Notes under the pieces: generated by a model
What the model was told of the DNA's origin: nothing
Database searches by the model: none
What the model saw: only the letters and a program-made list of their open reading frames with translations
Program-made: the position numbers and the translations under genes
Source: Frigoribacterium sp. ACAM 257
GTDB taxonomy: Bacteria > Actinomycetota > Actinomycetes > Actinomycetales > Microbacteriaceae
Length of the DNA stretch: 64,000 nt
Direction of reading: 5' to 3'
Assembly: GCF_007954365.1 (NCBI RefSeq)
Contig: NZ_VOLO01000003.1
Coordinates: 453,882-517,881 of the forward strand
Shown here: in pieces, positions 26,882-39,104 of the stretch
Position numbering within the stretch: position 1 is the stretch's first letter
How the letters are laid out: each line of letters opens with the position of its first letter

Positions 26882-27421
26882 ATGACCGCCTCCGACGCCT
26901 CCGCCCTCGTCGACCGCATGATCGCCGTCGTCCCCGACTTCCCCGTCCCCGGGATCCTGTTCCGCGACGTCACGCCGCTCTTCTCCGACGCGGACGCCTT
27001 CGCGACCGTGACCGCCGCCCTCTCCGAGCCTTTCGACGGGGCCTTCACCGCCGTGGCCGGCATCGAGGCCCGGGGCTTCGCGCTCGCCGGCGGCATCGCG
27101 ATCGAGCAGGGCGTCGGCGTCCTCACCGTGCGCAAGGCCGGCAAGCTGCCCGGCGAGGTCCTGAGCGAGAGCTACGCGCTCGAGTACGGCGAGGCGACGC
27201 TCGAGCTGCGGCCGAGCCAGCTGCCCGCGGGCACCCGGGTGCTGGTCGTCGACGACGTCCTCGCCACCGGCGGCACGGCCGACGCGACCGTCACCCTGCT
27301 CGAGCGCGCGGGCTACGAGGTCGTCGGCATCGCCGTGCTGCTCGAGCTCGAGGGCCTCCCCGGCCGCGAGCGCCTCGCGTCGCGCATCCCCGTGCACGCC
27401 CTCGGCAGCGCGCCCGCCTAG
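26882..27421 (+). CDS. apt: Adenine phosphoribosyltransferase
   Basis: The 179-residue enzyme makes AMP from adenine and PRPP in purine salvage. Typical blocks are FPVPGILFRDVTPLF, GIEARGFALAGGIA and the PRPP loop VLVVDDVLATGGTA, plus the LEYGEATLELR strand. ATG 26882 is the first start consistent with the family. Its last 4 bases overlap the end of the convergent protease gene. Confidence 0.96.
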   Translation: MTASDASALVDRMIAVVPDFPVPGILFRDVTPLFSDADAFATVTAALSEPFDGAFTAVAGIEARGFALAGGIAIEQGVGVLTVRKAGKLPGEVLSESYALEYGEATLELRPSQLPAGTRVLVVDDVLATGGTADATVTLLERAGYEVVGIAVLLELEGLPGRERLASRIPVHALGSAPA

Positions 27422-28161
27422 GGCGCCAGCCACCCCGGGAACAACAGCAGCGACGCCGCCACGAGGCACGCCGCCGCGACGCCCACGAACACGGCGACCC
27501 AGAGGACGCCCGGCAGGTGCGTCAGCCGCGCGAGCTGGTCGGCGTCCGACTCGGTGCGCCCGCCGTGGCGGGCCGCCCGACGACGGCTCGCCTGCAGCTC
27601 GACGGAGGCGCGCAGGGCCCCCAGCCCGAGCACGCTCACCAGCACGAGCCCGAACACCTGCTGCCACTCGACCGGTGCGAGCCACGTGACGCCCGCGACG
27701 ACGGCCCCGCCGACGAGCACGACCCACAGGCCGAACCAGTTGCGGATCTGGACGAGCATCAGCGCGAGCAGCAGCAGCAGCGCCCAGAGCAGGCCGGCCG
27801 CGAACCCCGCGCCGAGCAGCCAGGCGGCGCCGAGCGAGGCGAGCGCCGGGGCGGTGTAGCCCGCCAGCAGGGTCAGCACCATGCCCGGCCCCGACCGCGG
27901 ACCGCGCGAGACGGTCAGCCCGGACGTGTCCGAGTGCAGGCGGATCCCGGTCAGCCGCCGACCGGTCAGCACGGCGGCCAGGCCGTGGCCGCCCTCGTGC
28001 ACGACGGTCACCGCGTGCCGCACCGTGTGCCAGGTGCCCGGCAGCAGCACGAGCGCGGCCCCGGCGGCCACGGCGAGCAGCATCCACGAGAGGGGGAGCG
28101 GGTCGGCGCGCTGCGCGACCCGGGCCCAGAGAGCGGCCAGGGAGGCGGTGGTCTCGTCCAT
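27418..28161 (-). CDS. M50-type membrane metalloprotease
   Basis: The 247-residue protein has about six membrane helices and the zinc motif HEGGH (His55, Glu56, His59), placed at the start of a helix as in M50B-like proteases. It matches the short actinobacterial M50 group of unknown substrate. A charged loop at ~185-205 faces the cytoplasm. It converges with apt. Confidence 0.85.
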   Translation of the reverse strand: MDETTASLAALWARVAQRADPLPLSWMLLAVAAGAALVLLPGTWHTVRHAVTVVHEGGHGLAAVLTGRRLTGIRLHSDTSGLTVSRGPRSGPGMVLTLLAGYTAPALASLGAAWLLGAGFAAGLLWALLLLLALMLVQIRNWFGLWVVLVGGAVVAGVTWLAPVEWQQVFGLVLVSVLGLGALRASVELQASRRRAARHGGRTESDADQLARLTHLPGVLWVAVFVGVAAACLVAASLLLFPGWLAP

Positions 28162-28280
28162 CCCGTCAGCCTAGGAGGCGCCTCCCGGTCCTCCCTCCCC
28201 AGGCCCGACCTCCTCAGCCGAGAGGATGGTCCTCGGCTCCGGGCAGCGACTTCCGAGCCGGCGTGCCCCACCATGGACGG

Positions 28281-28739
28281 ATGCGCCGCGCCGTCCTCCT
28301 CCTGTTCACCCTCGCCTACCTCGGCCTGGTGGCGTGGATGACCCTGCGTCCCGAGGTCTACGGCGACCGCACCAGCAACCTCCTGTGGCGGGCACTGGGC
28401 TTCTTCTCGCGACACGACGAGACGGCGTGGATCACCTTCGACCGGGTCGAGTTCGCCTCGAACGTGATCATGTTCCTGCCGATGGGCGCGCTCGTGGTCC
28501 TCCTGCTGCCCCGTCGGTTCTGGTGGCTGGGCGTCCTGGTCGGCTTCGCCGCCTCGTGGGGGATCGAGTCGTACCAGAGCGCGTACCTCGACGGCCGCGT
28601 CTCGGACGTGCGCGACCTCGTCTCGAACACCCTCGGCGCGACGATCGGGGCCGCGTTCACGGCGCTCCTGCTCCCTCGGCGCAGGCGCAGGAAGGGCCGC
28701 CGGCCGCAGCCGTCCGCCCGTGCCAGGGTCGCCTCCTGA
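28281..28739 (+). CDS. VanZ-family membrane protein
   Basis: The 152-residue protein has four hydrophobic segments with VEFASNVIMFLPMGAL, SWGIESYQ and DVRDLVSNTLGATIGA, the VanZ landmarks. VanZ-like proteins are linked to low-level glycopeptide tolerance but their biochemistry is unsettled. ATG 28281 is preferred over 28263, since it directly precedes the first helix. rpsO lies 110 bases downstream. Confidence 0.85.
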   Translation: MRRAVLLLFTLAYLGLVAWMTLRPEVYGDRTSNLLWRALGFFSRHDETAWITFDRVEFASNVIMFLPMGALVVLLLPRRFWWLGVLVGFAASWGIESYQSAYLDGRVSDVRDLVSNTLGATIGAAFTALLLPRRRRRKGRRPQPSARARVAS

Positions 28740-28849
28740 GAGCAGCCCGTCTGGTAAGCTCGTCAGGTTGCCGTCTGAACGGCCGCGGAACAAGAGAGCT
28801 CGCACATCCTGTGACGGGCGCCGCGCAACGAACTGGAAGGGGATCCTGA

Positions 28850-29119
28850 ATGGCACTCGCACCTGACGTCAAGACCCGGATCATCGAAGAATACGCGACC
28901 CACCCCGGCGACACCGGATCCCCCGAGGTCCAGATCGCCGTGATGACGCAGCGCATCCTCGACCTGACCGAGCACCTGAAAGAGCACAAGCACGACCACC
29001 ACTCGCGTCGTGGCCTGCTCCTCCTCGTCGGCCAGCGCCGTCGTCTCCTGGGCTACCTGTCCAAGGTCGACATCGAGCGCTACCGCACGCTGATCGGTCG
29101 CCTCGGCCTGCGTCGCTAG
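28850..29119 (+). CDS. rpsO: 30S ribosomal protein S15
   Basis: The 89-residue protein has the S15 length and core: [27 protein letters not shown] and [12 protein letters not shown]. It binds 16S rRNA early in 30S assembly and often represses its own mRNA. A strong GGAAGGGG ribosome site sits 8 bases before ATG. pnp follows after the intervening minus-strand gene, a host-typical pairing with an insertion. Confidence 0.97.
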   Translation: MALAPDVKTRIIEEYATHPGDTGSPEVQIAVMTQRILDLTEHLKEHKHDHHSRRGLLLLVGQRRRLLGYLSKVDIERYRTLIGRLGLRR

Positions 29120-29155
29120 TCGACCCAGCGCCGACGACCTCCGGGTCTCGACTCC

Positions 29156-29185
29156 GGCCCCCGTCCTGCTCTGCAGGCGGGGGCC
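29156..29185 (+). terminator. Strong terminator hairpin after rpsO
   Basis: GGCCCCCG and CGGGGGCC, with an inner CCTGC/GCAGG pair and one bulged T, form a ~13-bp stem followed by GTTCT. Confidence 0.7.
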
Positions 29186-29260
29186 GTTCTCGTCCGCGGC
29201 ACCGCCTGCGTCGAGGAGGGGACCGGGGCGGTCGGCTCAGTACCAACCGGGGCGGTCGGC

Positions 29261-30511
29261 TCAGTACCAGTTGTTCCGCACGAAGAAGCCCCAGGCGCCG
29301 CACGGCGTGCCGTACCGCCCGGCGATGTAGCTGAGGCCCCAGTTGACCTGGGGCCGGTAGTTGGTCCGCCAGTCGAGCCCGGCCGAGGCCATGAGGCTGC
29401 CGGGGTTCGCCTGCGGGATGCCGTAGGTGCCGCTCGTGGGGTTCTGCGCGTTCGTCCGCCAGCCCGACTCCTTGTTCCAGAGCTGGACGAGGCAGCCGTA
29501 CTCGGCACCGGTGCCGATCTTGGTCGCGGCGTAGGCCTGCGCGCCGGCCGGGTCGTTGACCACGCCGGCCGGGGGAGCAGGGGCCGGGGCAGGTGCGGGG
29601 GCCGGTGCGGGTGCCGGTGCCGGTGCCGGTGCCGGTGCCGGTGCCGGTGCGGGTGCCGGCCCGGGCGCGGCAGGTGCCGGAGCGACGACAGGCGGTGCCG
29701 CCGTCCCTGCCCCGCCGCCCGAGGCAGCCCCCCGGTCCGCAGCAGCCGCCCCCGCCTGCTCGACGCTGGCCTGCACCGCCGCGTCCTGCCGGGCAGCCCG
29801 CTCGGCGTCGGCGGTGCTCTGCCGCAGCGTCGCGAGCTGCGAGTAGAGCACGTCGGTCCGGCTCGTCGCCGACGCGACCGCGTCGTCGGCCGCCGCCTGT
29901 GCCGAGGAGGCGGCCGACGCCTCCTGCGCCGCCTCCGCCGCGAGGCGCTCGCGTTCCGCACGAGCAGCCTCCGACTGGTCGCGAAGCGAGGCGAGCTCGT
30001 TGCTGCTCGTCGTGGCGTCGGCCAGCACGACCTGCCAGCGGTCTCCGAGCTGGGTGAGGGTCCCCATCTGCCTCAGCACCTGGTCGGGGCGGTGCGAGGT
30101 CAGCAGGACGCTCGTCGTCGAGGCGCCGTTCCCGACGCGCGCCAGGTGCGCGGCGAGCTGTCCCGCCTGCTCGTGGGCCGCCTCCTCGGCCGACGCGGCC
30201 TCCGCGGACCTGGCGTCGAGCTGGTCCGAGAGCACGGCGGCCCGCGCGAGCGCGTCGGCGGCCCCGGTGCTCACGCCCTCGGCGGCGACCGCTCTCTCGC
30301 CGGCGTCCGCCGCACCGGCCTCGAGCTCGTCGAGCGAGCTCACGACGGCGTCCACCTGCTGCTGCACCGATGAGGCGTCCCCGGTCGGTGCCTCCACGGC
30401 GGCCGTGGGCAGGGCCGAGGTCAGCACGATCGCCGCGGAGCAGGCGACCGCGACCGCGGTGGCGGCCCCGACGCTCCGGCCGGTGCGCCGAGTGCGGCGA
30501 GGTGCGTGCAT
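29261..30511 (-). CDS. Secreted coiled-coil protein with C-terminal lytic-transglycosylase-like (ApfC) domain
   Basis: The 416-residue product has an Arg-rich signal peptide (1-38), a long Ala/Glu/Gln coiled coil (~45-245), a Pro-Ala repeat spacer of about 20 PA pairs and an ~85-residue C-terminal domain. That domain (WNKESGWRTNAQNPTSGTYG, GLSYIAGRYGTPCGAW) matches the aggregation-promoting-factor/SLT-like fold with the catalytic Glu in NKESGW. It probably cuts or remodels peptidoglycan outside the membrane. The PA spacer is a run of 6-bp GC-rich repeats, prone to length change. Confidence 0.87.
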   Translation of the reverse strand: MHAPRRTRRTGRSVGAATAVAVACSAAIVLTSALPTAAVEAPTGDASSVQQQVDAVVSSLDELEAGAADAGERAVAAEGVSTGAADALARAAVLSDQLDARSAEAASAEEAAHEQAGQLAAHLARVGNGASTTSVLLTSHRPDQVLRQMGTLTQLGDRWQVVLADATTSSNELASLRDQSEAARAERERLAAEAAQEASAASSAQAAADDAVASATSRTDVLYSQLATLRQSTADAERAARQDAAVQASVEQAGAAAADRGAASGGGAGTAAPPVVAPAPAAPGPAPAPAPAPAPAPAPAPAPAPAPAPAPAPPAGVVNDPAGAQAYAATKIGTGAEYGCLVQLWNKESGWRTNAQNPTSGTYGIPQANPGSLMASAGLDWRTNYRPQVNWGLSYIAGRYGTPCGAWGFFVRNNWY

Positions 30512-30591
30512 CTCTCGACCCTAGCGGCGGTGCGCGCGCCGGTCGCCGCCCCGAAGAGGGGGCACTTCCCCGGTCTCGGAGGGCCCGGGTG

Positions 30592-30848
30592 CTAGCATCG
30601 CCCTCGGAGCAGGCCGGTCTGGCTGCTGGTCGCCGGTGGTGACAGGCGGAACGCCCCGACACGTGAACGCCGCGAGGGCGCACTGGTCGGGAGGTGGATC
30701 CGACCGTTTCTTCCGCTGACCAGACGTGCCGCCGCCTCCGTCGCGTTGCTGCACGTGCGTGTCCTCATGCCGTCCCCGCCGCCCGCTCCCGCTGCACATC
30801 GATGCCCACACGGGGCCTCGATGCAAAACAAAGAGGAGTAGCCCCCAC
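30592..30848 (+). promoter_or_regulatory. Promoter and long 5' leader of pnp
   Basis: The 337 bases before pnp hold no gene. TAGCAT at 30592-30597 is a plausible -10 box, which would give a leader near 250 bases. The leader ends in AAAGAGGAG, a good ribosome site 11 bases before the ATG. Long structured pnp leaders are the usual seat of PNPase/RNase III autoregulation; that role here is inference. Confidence 0.4.
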
Positions 30849-33122
<2,274 letters not shown>

Positions 33123-33141
33123 TCCCCGACGAGCAGCAGAA

Positions 33142-33180
33142 CGGAGCGCCCGTCCCGACCACGTCGGGGCGGGCGCTCCG
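33142..33180 (+). terminator. Terminator after pnp
   Basis: An 18-bp stem with one G-T wobble (33142-33159 against 33163-33180) around a 3-base loop, starting 19 bases after the stop. Confidence 0.65.
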
Positions 33181-33387
33181 TCGTCGCGCCGGCCCTCCCG
33201 GGGCAGCCCCCGAACTCGGGGTGTCGGATCTCGTAACGATCGGGTGCGGCGGCAGGCGCGCGACGACCGCAGCACGTACGCTTGCACCAGGAGCGAGCAC
33301 GGTGCTCCCGGGCCATCTCAGGCGGCACATCGAGGTGGTCGTCCGGCGTACCCACGCGCACGACGCCACGACCACGAAGGGCACGGA

Positions 33388-34431
<1,044 letters not shown>

Positions 34432-34486
34432 GGGCGACCGCCCCCGATCGTCGCGTGCCGGCCCTCGGGCCTCCCCGGCTCTGGGG

Positions 34487-35101
34487 CTAGGCCGGGAGGA
34501 GGCGCTCGGCCGTCCGGCGGAGCGCCGCGGAGGTGGCGATGGCGTCGCCGCAGTAGGCGCCCGTGAGTGCGCCGTCGAGCGCCAGCAGGAAGTCGTCGGC
34601 GGCATCGCCCGGCATCGGGTGCCCCGCGCCCTTGAAGAGGTCGACGAGGGCGTCGGTGAGCCATTCCTGGTGCTCCGCCACGGCGGCGCGGACGGGGTGT
34701 GTCGGGTCGCTGAACTCGGCGGCGGCGTTGGCGAAGGCAGAGCCGCGGAACCGAGGGGACTGCATCTGGGCGACGACGTCGTCGACGACGGCGAGGACGG
34801 TCGCTGCCCCGCCGGGGGAGGCGGCCACGACGGCCGCGAGTCCCGCGACGGCGCGCTCGTGCCTGACCCGGAGGTACTCGAGCACCAGGGTGTCCTTCGC
34901 GCCGAAGTGCTTGTAGAAGGTGGCCTTCGTCACGGACGCCTCGGCGATGAGCCGGTCGACGCCGACGACGCGGACGCCCTCGTCGTAGAAGAGGCGGTCT
35001 GCCGTCGTCAGCACGCGGTCCCGCGCGCCGGGCGTCGTCTGGTCGGCGCGGGGCCGCCCCGGGAGACGCTGGACGGCCGGAGGGGGGGATTCGACCGTCA
35101 C
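34487..35101 (-). CDS. TetR/AcrR-family transcriptional regulator
   Basis: The 204-residue protein has a typical N-terminal helix-turn-helix (about 28-72: VLTTADRLFYDEGVRVVGVDRLIAEASVTKATFYKHFGAKD) and a helical ligand domain with no recognisable specificity. A matching inverted repeat lies at 35243-35260 in the divergent intergenic region, so it probably represses its own promoter. The nearest candidate targets are the aldo/keto reductase behind it or the M16 gene ahead of it. Confidence 0.9.
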   Translation of the reverse strand: MTVESPPPAVQRLPGRPRADQTTPGARDRVLTTADRLFYDEGVRVVGVDRLIAEASVTKATFYKHFGAKDTLVLEYLRVRHERAVAGLAAVVAASPGGAATVLAVVDDVVAQMQSPRFRGSAFANAAAEFSDPTHPVRAAVAEHQEWLTDALVDLFKGAGHPMPGDAADDFLLALDGALTGAYCGDAIATSAALRRTAERLLPA

Positions 35102-35242
35102 AGCGTGGCTCCTCGAGGCATATCGGCTTGGAGCGACGCGGGGGGCGTCCGCTCCGGACCGCCGGATGACCTCCGACCAGCCGCCGACGACGGGGCAGGG
35201 GGGTGACCCGCCGTCGGTCCCATGACCATATCATCGACGAGG

Positions 35243-35260
35243 ACAGACCGAACCGTCTGT
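35243..35260. promoter_or_regulatory. TetR-type operator candidate
   Basis: ACAGACCGAACCGTCTGT has perfect 6-bp arms around 6 bases, within a longer GGACA...TGTCC frame (35241-35266). It lies between the divergent TetR and M16 genes. Confidence 0.6.
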
Positions 35261-35343
35261 TTGTCCGCAGGGACGTGCCCCACTTCGGGTGCCATCGACG
35301 ACGGTCGGGTCGTGCCGAGGCGCGGTCCCGTAGGCTCGACGCG

Positions 35344-36702
35344 ATGAACGGCCCGGTCTCCCTCCCACTCGACTCGGTCGAGCTCTCCTTCCGCGCGACG
35401 GGCGACGCACTCGTGCGGCGCACCCTCCTCCCCACGGGCGTCCGCGTCCTCACCGAGCAGATGCCGGGCGCCCGCAGCGCCACCGTCGGCTTCTGGGTGG
35501 CCGTGGGCTCCCGGGACGAGCAGCCGGGCGAGCGCGGCTCCACGCACTTCCTCGAGCACCTCCTCTTCAAGGGGACGGCGACGCGCTCCGCGCTGGACAT
35601 CGCGGTGGCGTTCGAGTCGGTCGGCGGCGAGCACAACGCCGCCACGGCGAAGGAGTACACCTGCTACTACGCCCGGGTGCGCGACGTCGACCTGGACGAC
35701 GCCGTCGACGTCCTCGCCGACATGCTCACGTCCTCGGCCCTCGAGCCCGGCGAGTTCGAGACCGAGCGGGGCGTCATCCTCGAAGAGCTCGCGATGGCCG
35801 ACGACGACCCCGCGGACGTGGCCGGCGAGCGCCTCTTCGAGTCCGTCTTCGGCGCTCACCCGCTGGGCCGCCCGATCGGGGGATCGCCCGAGAGCATCCG
35901 GGAGGCGCGGCGCGACGACGTGCACGCCCACTACCTGACGAACTACCGGCCCCGCGACCTCGTGGTCACGATCGCCGGAGCAGTCGACCACGACCACGCC
36001 GTCGAGCGGCTCGAGCAGGCGCTGGCCAGGTCGCCCTGGTCGACCGAGGCGGCGCCTCCCGTGCCGCGACGCTCGACCGAGCTCGTCGTGCCGACGCCGA
36101 GCGAGCCGGTCGTCGTCGTGCGCCGTCCCCTCGAGCAGGCCACCGTCCTGCTGGGCATGCCCGGCATCTCCGCGACCGACGACCGTCGTCCGGCCCTCGC
36201 CGTCCTCAACTCGGTGCTGGGAGGCGGCATGTCCTCGCGCCTGTTCCAGGAGATCCGCGAACGGCGCGGCCTGGCCTACTCCGTGTACTCGTTCGCGCCG
36301 AGCTACTCCGACGCAGGCCTGTTCGGGCTCTACGCCGGCTGCACGCCGAGCAACGTCGAGACGGTGGGGCAGCTGATGCTCGACGAGCTCGACCGCGTCG
36401 CGGACTCGGGCGTCACCGAGCTCGAGCGGGAGCGGGCGCTGGGCCAGCTCGGCGGTGCCGCCGCCCTGGCCCTGGAGGACAGCGACACGCGGATGAACCG
36501 CCTCGGCCGTGCCGAGCTCTCGACCGGCGAGTTCGTCGACCTCGACGCCTCCCTCGCCCGCCTCGGCCGTGTCCGCCTCGACGACGTGCGCGACCTGGCC
36601 CGTGAGCTCCGTTCGGGTCCCCTCTCGACCGTGATCGTGGGCGACGTCGAGGCATCCTCCTTCACGCCCCCGACGACGACGTCGGCCGCGGTCACCCCAT
36701 GA
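35344..36702 (+). CDS. M16-family zinc metallopeptidase (PepR-like)
   Basis: The 452-residue protein has the inverted zinc motif HFLEH (His68, Glu71, His72) and downstream ETERGVILEELAMADD for the third ligand, then the second, non-catalytic M16 half with GGGMSSRLFQEIRERRGLAYSVYS. This is the mitochondrial-processing-peptidase-like protein found between pnp and dapB in actinobacteria. ATG 35344 matches family starts. Its stop overlaps the next ATG (ATGA). Confidence 0.93.
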   Translation: MNGPVSLPLDSVELSFRATGDALVRRTLLPTGVRVLTEQMPGARSATVGFWVAVGSRDEQPGERGSTHFLEHLLFKGTATRSALDIAVAFESVGGEHNAATAKEYTCYYARVRDVDLDDAVDVLADMLTSSALEPGEFETERGVILEELAMADDDPADVAGERLFESVFGAHPLGRPIGGSPESIREARRDDVHAHYLTNYRPRDLVVTIAGAVDHDHAVERLEQALARSPWSTEAAPPVPRRSTELVVPTPSEPVVVVRRPLEQATVLLGMPGISATDDRRPALAVLNSVLGGGMSSRLFQEIRERRGLAYSVYSFAPSYSDAGLFGLYAGCTPSNVETVGQLMLDELDRVADSGVTELERERALGQLGGAAALALEDSDTRMNRLGRAELSTGEFVDLDASLARLGRVRLDDVRDLARELRSGPLSTVIVGDVEASSFTPPTTTSAAVTP

Positions 36703-37319
36703 GTCAGGAGACGACGGTGTCCCACTACCTGTACCTGGTCCGGCACGGCGAGCAACAGGACGCCGAGCACGGGCTCCCCGACGGCCCGCTGTCCGAGCGC
36801 GGCAAGCGACAGGCGCGGCTCCTCGCCGAGCGCCTCGGGGGAGTGCCCTTCTCCGCCGCGTGGCACTCGCCGCTCGAGCGCGCGGCCGAGACCGCGCGCA
36901 TCATGACCGAGCGGCTCCCCGCCCTCGAGTCGCAGCCGTCGACCCTGCTCTTCGACTGCGTGCCCTCCGGCCCGACGGCCGACATGCCCTCCGCCTACAA
37001 GCCGTTCTTCGGCGGCGTCACCGAGGACGAGATCGAGGCGGGCCAGGCACAGATGGCCGACGCGGTGTCCGAGTGGCTGACGCCCTCCCGCGAGGATCGC
37101 CACGACCTGCTCATCACGCACAACTTCGTCATCGGGTGGTTCGTGCGCGAGGTCTTCGGGGCTCCCGACTGGCGCTGGATGGGCGTGAACCAGGCCAACG
37201 CCGGCCTGACCATCATCCGCGTCCGCTCGGCGAAGCCGCCGGAGCTCGTGACCCACAACGACCTGGGGCACCTGCCCGTCGAGCTGCGCACCGGGCTGCC
37301 GGTCGAGCAGCCGATCTAG
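36699..37319 (+). CDS. Histidine phosphatase superfamily protein
   Basis: The 206-residue protein has the catalytic RHGE motif (LVRHGEQQD, about residues 14-17) and the second His in LLITHNFVIGWF. It is coupled to the M16 gene by an ATGA overlap. The substrate could be a phosphosugar, nucleotide or protein. The stop shares a CTAG with the convergent GNAT gene. Confidence 0.9.
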   Translation: MSQETTVSHYLYLVRHGEQQDAEHGLPDGPLSERGKRQARLLAERLGGVPFSAAWHSPLERAAETARIMTERLPALESQPSTLLFDCVPSGPTADMPSAYKPFFGGVTEDEIEAGQAQMADAVSEWLTPSREDRHDLLITHNFVIGWFVREVFGAPDWRWMGVNQANAGLTIIRVRSAKPPELVTHNDLGHLPVELRTGLPVEQPI

Positions 37320-37852
37320 CTGACGGGCGCGCGGGGCGCCACCGGCTTGGCGAACCAGGTCGTCGCGTTCGGGTTGTCGTTGTAGGGCTCGACCTCGCGG
37401 TAGCCGGTCGCCCGGTAGAGGGCCCCGGCCGCCAGGAGGCTCTCGTTCGTGTCGAGGACCACCAGGTCCGCGCCCAGGCCGGCGGCCACCTCCTCGAGCT
37501 CGGCCATCAGCAGGCGGCCGAGCCCTCGCCCGCGGGCCTCGGGCCTCACGAAGACGTGCTTGACCTCGTACCGCACCAGCCCCTCCGGCGTCGGGTCGAT
37601 GCGGCGGACGCCGCCGCACGCCAGCGCGCCCACGGTGCCCGGCTCGGGGACGGAGTCCGAGGAGGCGTCGTCCTCGACGAGCAGGAACGACCCGGCCGGG
37701 GGAGTGAAGCTGACGTCCGACGGCGACGCCGTGCGGTAGCTGCCCTTCCCCGACGGGAAAGTCGCTCGGCGCTCGGCGAAGTACGCCTCGAGCAGGTCGG
37801 CGGCGGCGGGGGACGACACGGGGACGGCGCGGAACCGGGGCATGCGCACCAT
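37316..37852 (-). CDS. GNAT-family N-acetyltransferase
   Basis: The 178-residue protein shows the acetyl-CoA loop RPEARGRGLGRLLMAELE (~115) and the later ALYRATGYREVEPYN. ATG 37852 or 37843 are both possible starts. The target amine is unknown. It is divergent from dapB with 46 bases between. Confidence 0.87.
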   Translation of the reverse strand: MVRMPRFRAVPVSSPAAADLLEAYFAERRATFPSGKGSYRTASPSDVSFTPPAGSFLLVEDDASSDSVPEPGTVGALACGGVRRIDPTPEGLVRYEVKHVFVRPEARGRGLGRLLMAELEEVAAGLGADLVVLDTNESLLAAGALYRATGYREVEPYNDNPNATTWFAKPVAPRAPVS

Positions 37853-37898
37853 GCTAGGTCGGGCGGGCCTCCGGGCGCCGCCGGGTAGGTTGGAGCCC

Positions 37899-38630
37899 AT
37901 GACCTCCCAGATCGCCGTCGTCGGAGCCACGGGCACGCTCGGCTCGTTCGTCGTCGACCTCGTCCGGCGCACGCCGGGCCTCGAGCTGCACGCCGGCCTC
38001 TCCTCCCGTGACGACCTCGACGACGTGCGCGGGGCCGATCTCGTCGTCGACGTGACCCACCCGGCCGTCAGCCCGGGAATCGTCGAGCACGTCGTCCGGG
38101 CGGGCCTCCCCGTCCTCGTGGGCACGTCGGGCTGGAACGCCGAGCGGGTGGCGAAGCTCCGCACGGTCGTCGCCGACGTCGGCGGCCCTGGCGTCCTTGT
38201 CGTCCCCAACTTCTCCCTGGGGTCCGTCCTCGCCACGCGGTTCGCCACGATGGCGGCGCGCTTCTACGAGAGCGTCGAGATCGTGGAGGCGCACCACCAG
38301 GGAAAGGTCGACTCGCCCTCCGGCACGGCCGTCCGCACCGCGGAGCTGATCGCCGAGGCACGCCGCGAGCTCGGCCCGGTCTCCGCGCCCTTCTCCGACC
38401 AGCGCGCCCGAGGCCAGCAGGTCGCCAGCGTCCCGGTGCACAGCATGCGCCTCCGCGGCGTCGTCGCGAAGCAGGAGGTCGTCTTCGGCGGCGAGGGCGA
38501 GACGCTCACCCTGACCCACGACACGATCTCGCAGCGCGCCTACGAGCAGGGCCTGCTCGTCGCCCTGGCCGAGGCGCCGCGGGTCGAGGGCGTCGTCGTC
38601 GGGCTCGACAGCGTGCTCCCGCTCGACTGA
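37899..38630 (+). CDS. dapB: 4-hydroxy-tetrahydrodipicolinate reductase
   Basis: The 243-residue enzyme catalyses the second committed step of diaminopimelate/lysine synthesis. It has an N-terminal Rossmann loop (VVGATGTLGSFV) and the active-site EAHHQGKVDSPSGTA, with VPVHSMRLRGVVAKQEVVFG in the C-terminal domain. GGAG lies 5 bases before ATG. It overlaps the following gene by one base (TGATG). Confidence 0.96.
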   Translation: MTSQIAVVGATGTLGSFVVDLVRRTPGLELHAGLSSRDDLDDVRGADLVVDVTHPAVSPGIVEHVVRAGLPVLVGTSGWNAERVAKLRTVVADVGGPGVLVVPNFSLGSVLATRFATMAARFYESVEIVEAHHQGKVDSPSGTAVRTAELIAEARRELGPVSAPFSDQRARGQQVASVPVHSMRLRGVVAKQEVVFGGEGETLTLTHDTISQRAYEQGLLVALAEAPRVEGVVVGLDSVLPLD

Positions 38631-39076
38631 TGAAGGGCCGCACTGCGGCGCTCGTCATGGCGCTGTTCCTCCTCCTGTACGTCGTCCTGGTCGCACAGCG
38701 GGCGTACCTCTTCGTCATGACCGGCGAGCCCGTCGCCGTCGTGCTCGGCGTGGCCCTGCTCGTCCTGCCGGTCCTGGGGATCTTCGCCCTGGTCGCCGAG
38801 CTGCGCTTCGGGGTGCACACGCAGCAGATGGTGCGCGAGCTCGAGGAGGCGGGCGAGCTGCCGGTCGACGAGGTCCCACGCCGCGCCTCCGGCCGGTACG
38901 AGCGCGCCGCGGCCGACGCGGCCTTCCCGCGGTGGGCGCAGGCCGTCGAGGACGCCCCCGACGACTGGCGCGCCTGGTTCCGACTCGGCCTGGCCTACGA
39001 CGCGTGCGGCGACCGTCGCCGTGCCCGTCAGGCGGTCCGCAAGGCGTCCCGGATGCGCGGCGGCGCGACGGCCTAG
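38630..39076 (+). CDS. Small membrane protein with TPR-like tail, dapB operon
   Basis: The 148-residue product has two membrane helices (about 5-28 and 35-60) and a cytoplasmic tail whose end (APDDWRAWFRLGLAYDACGDRRRARQAVRKA) reads as one tetratricopeptide-like hairpin. It is coupled to dapB. Function unknown; such proteins follow dapB in related genomes by my recollection. Confidence 0.8.
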   Translation: MKGRTAALVMALFLLLYVVLVAQRAYLFVMTGEPVAVVLGVALLVLPVLGIFALVAELRFGVHTQQMVRELEEAGELPVDEVPRRASGRYERAAADAAFPRWAQAVEDAPDDWRAWFRLGLAYDACGDRRRARQAVRKASRMRGGATA

Positions 39077-39104
39077 GCGCCGAGCAGCTCTGCGGAGCGG
39101 CGGG

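Noticed and set aside
29560..29665. GC-rich 6-bp repeats considered as a CRISPR or regulatory array
   Set aside because: They encode the Pro-Ala spacer of a secreted protein in frame, and there are no spacers.
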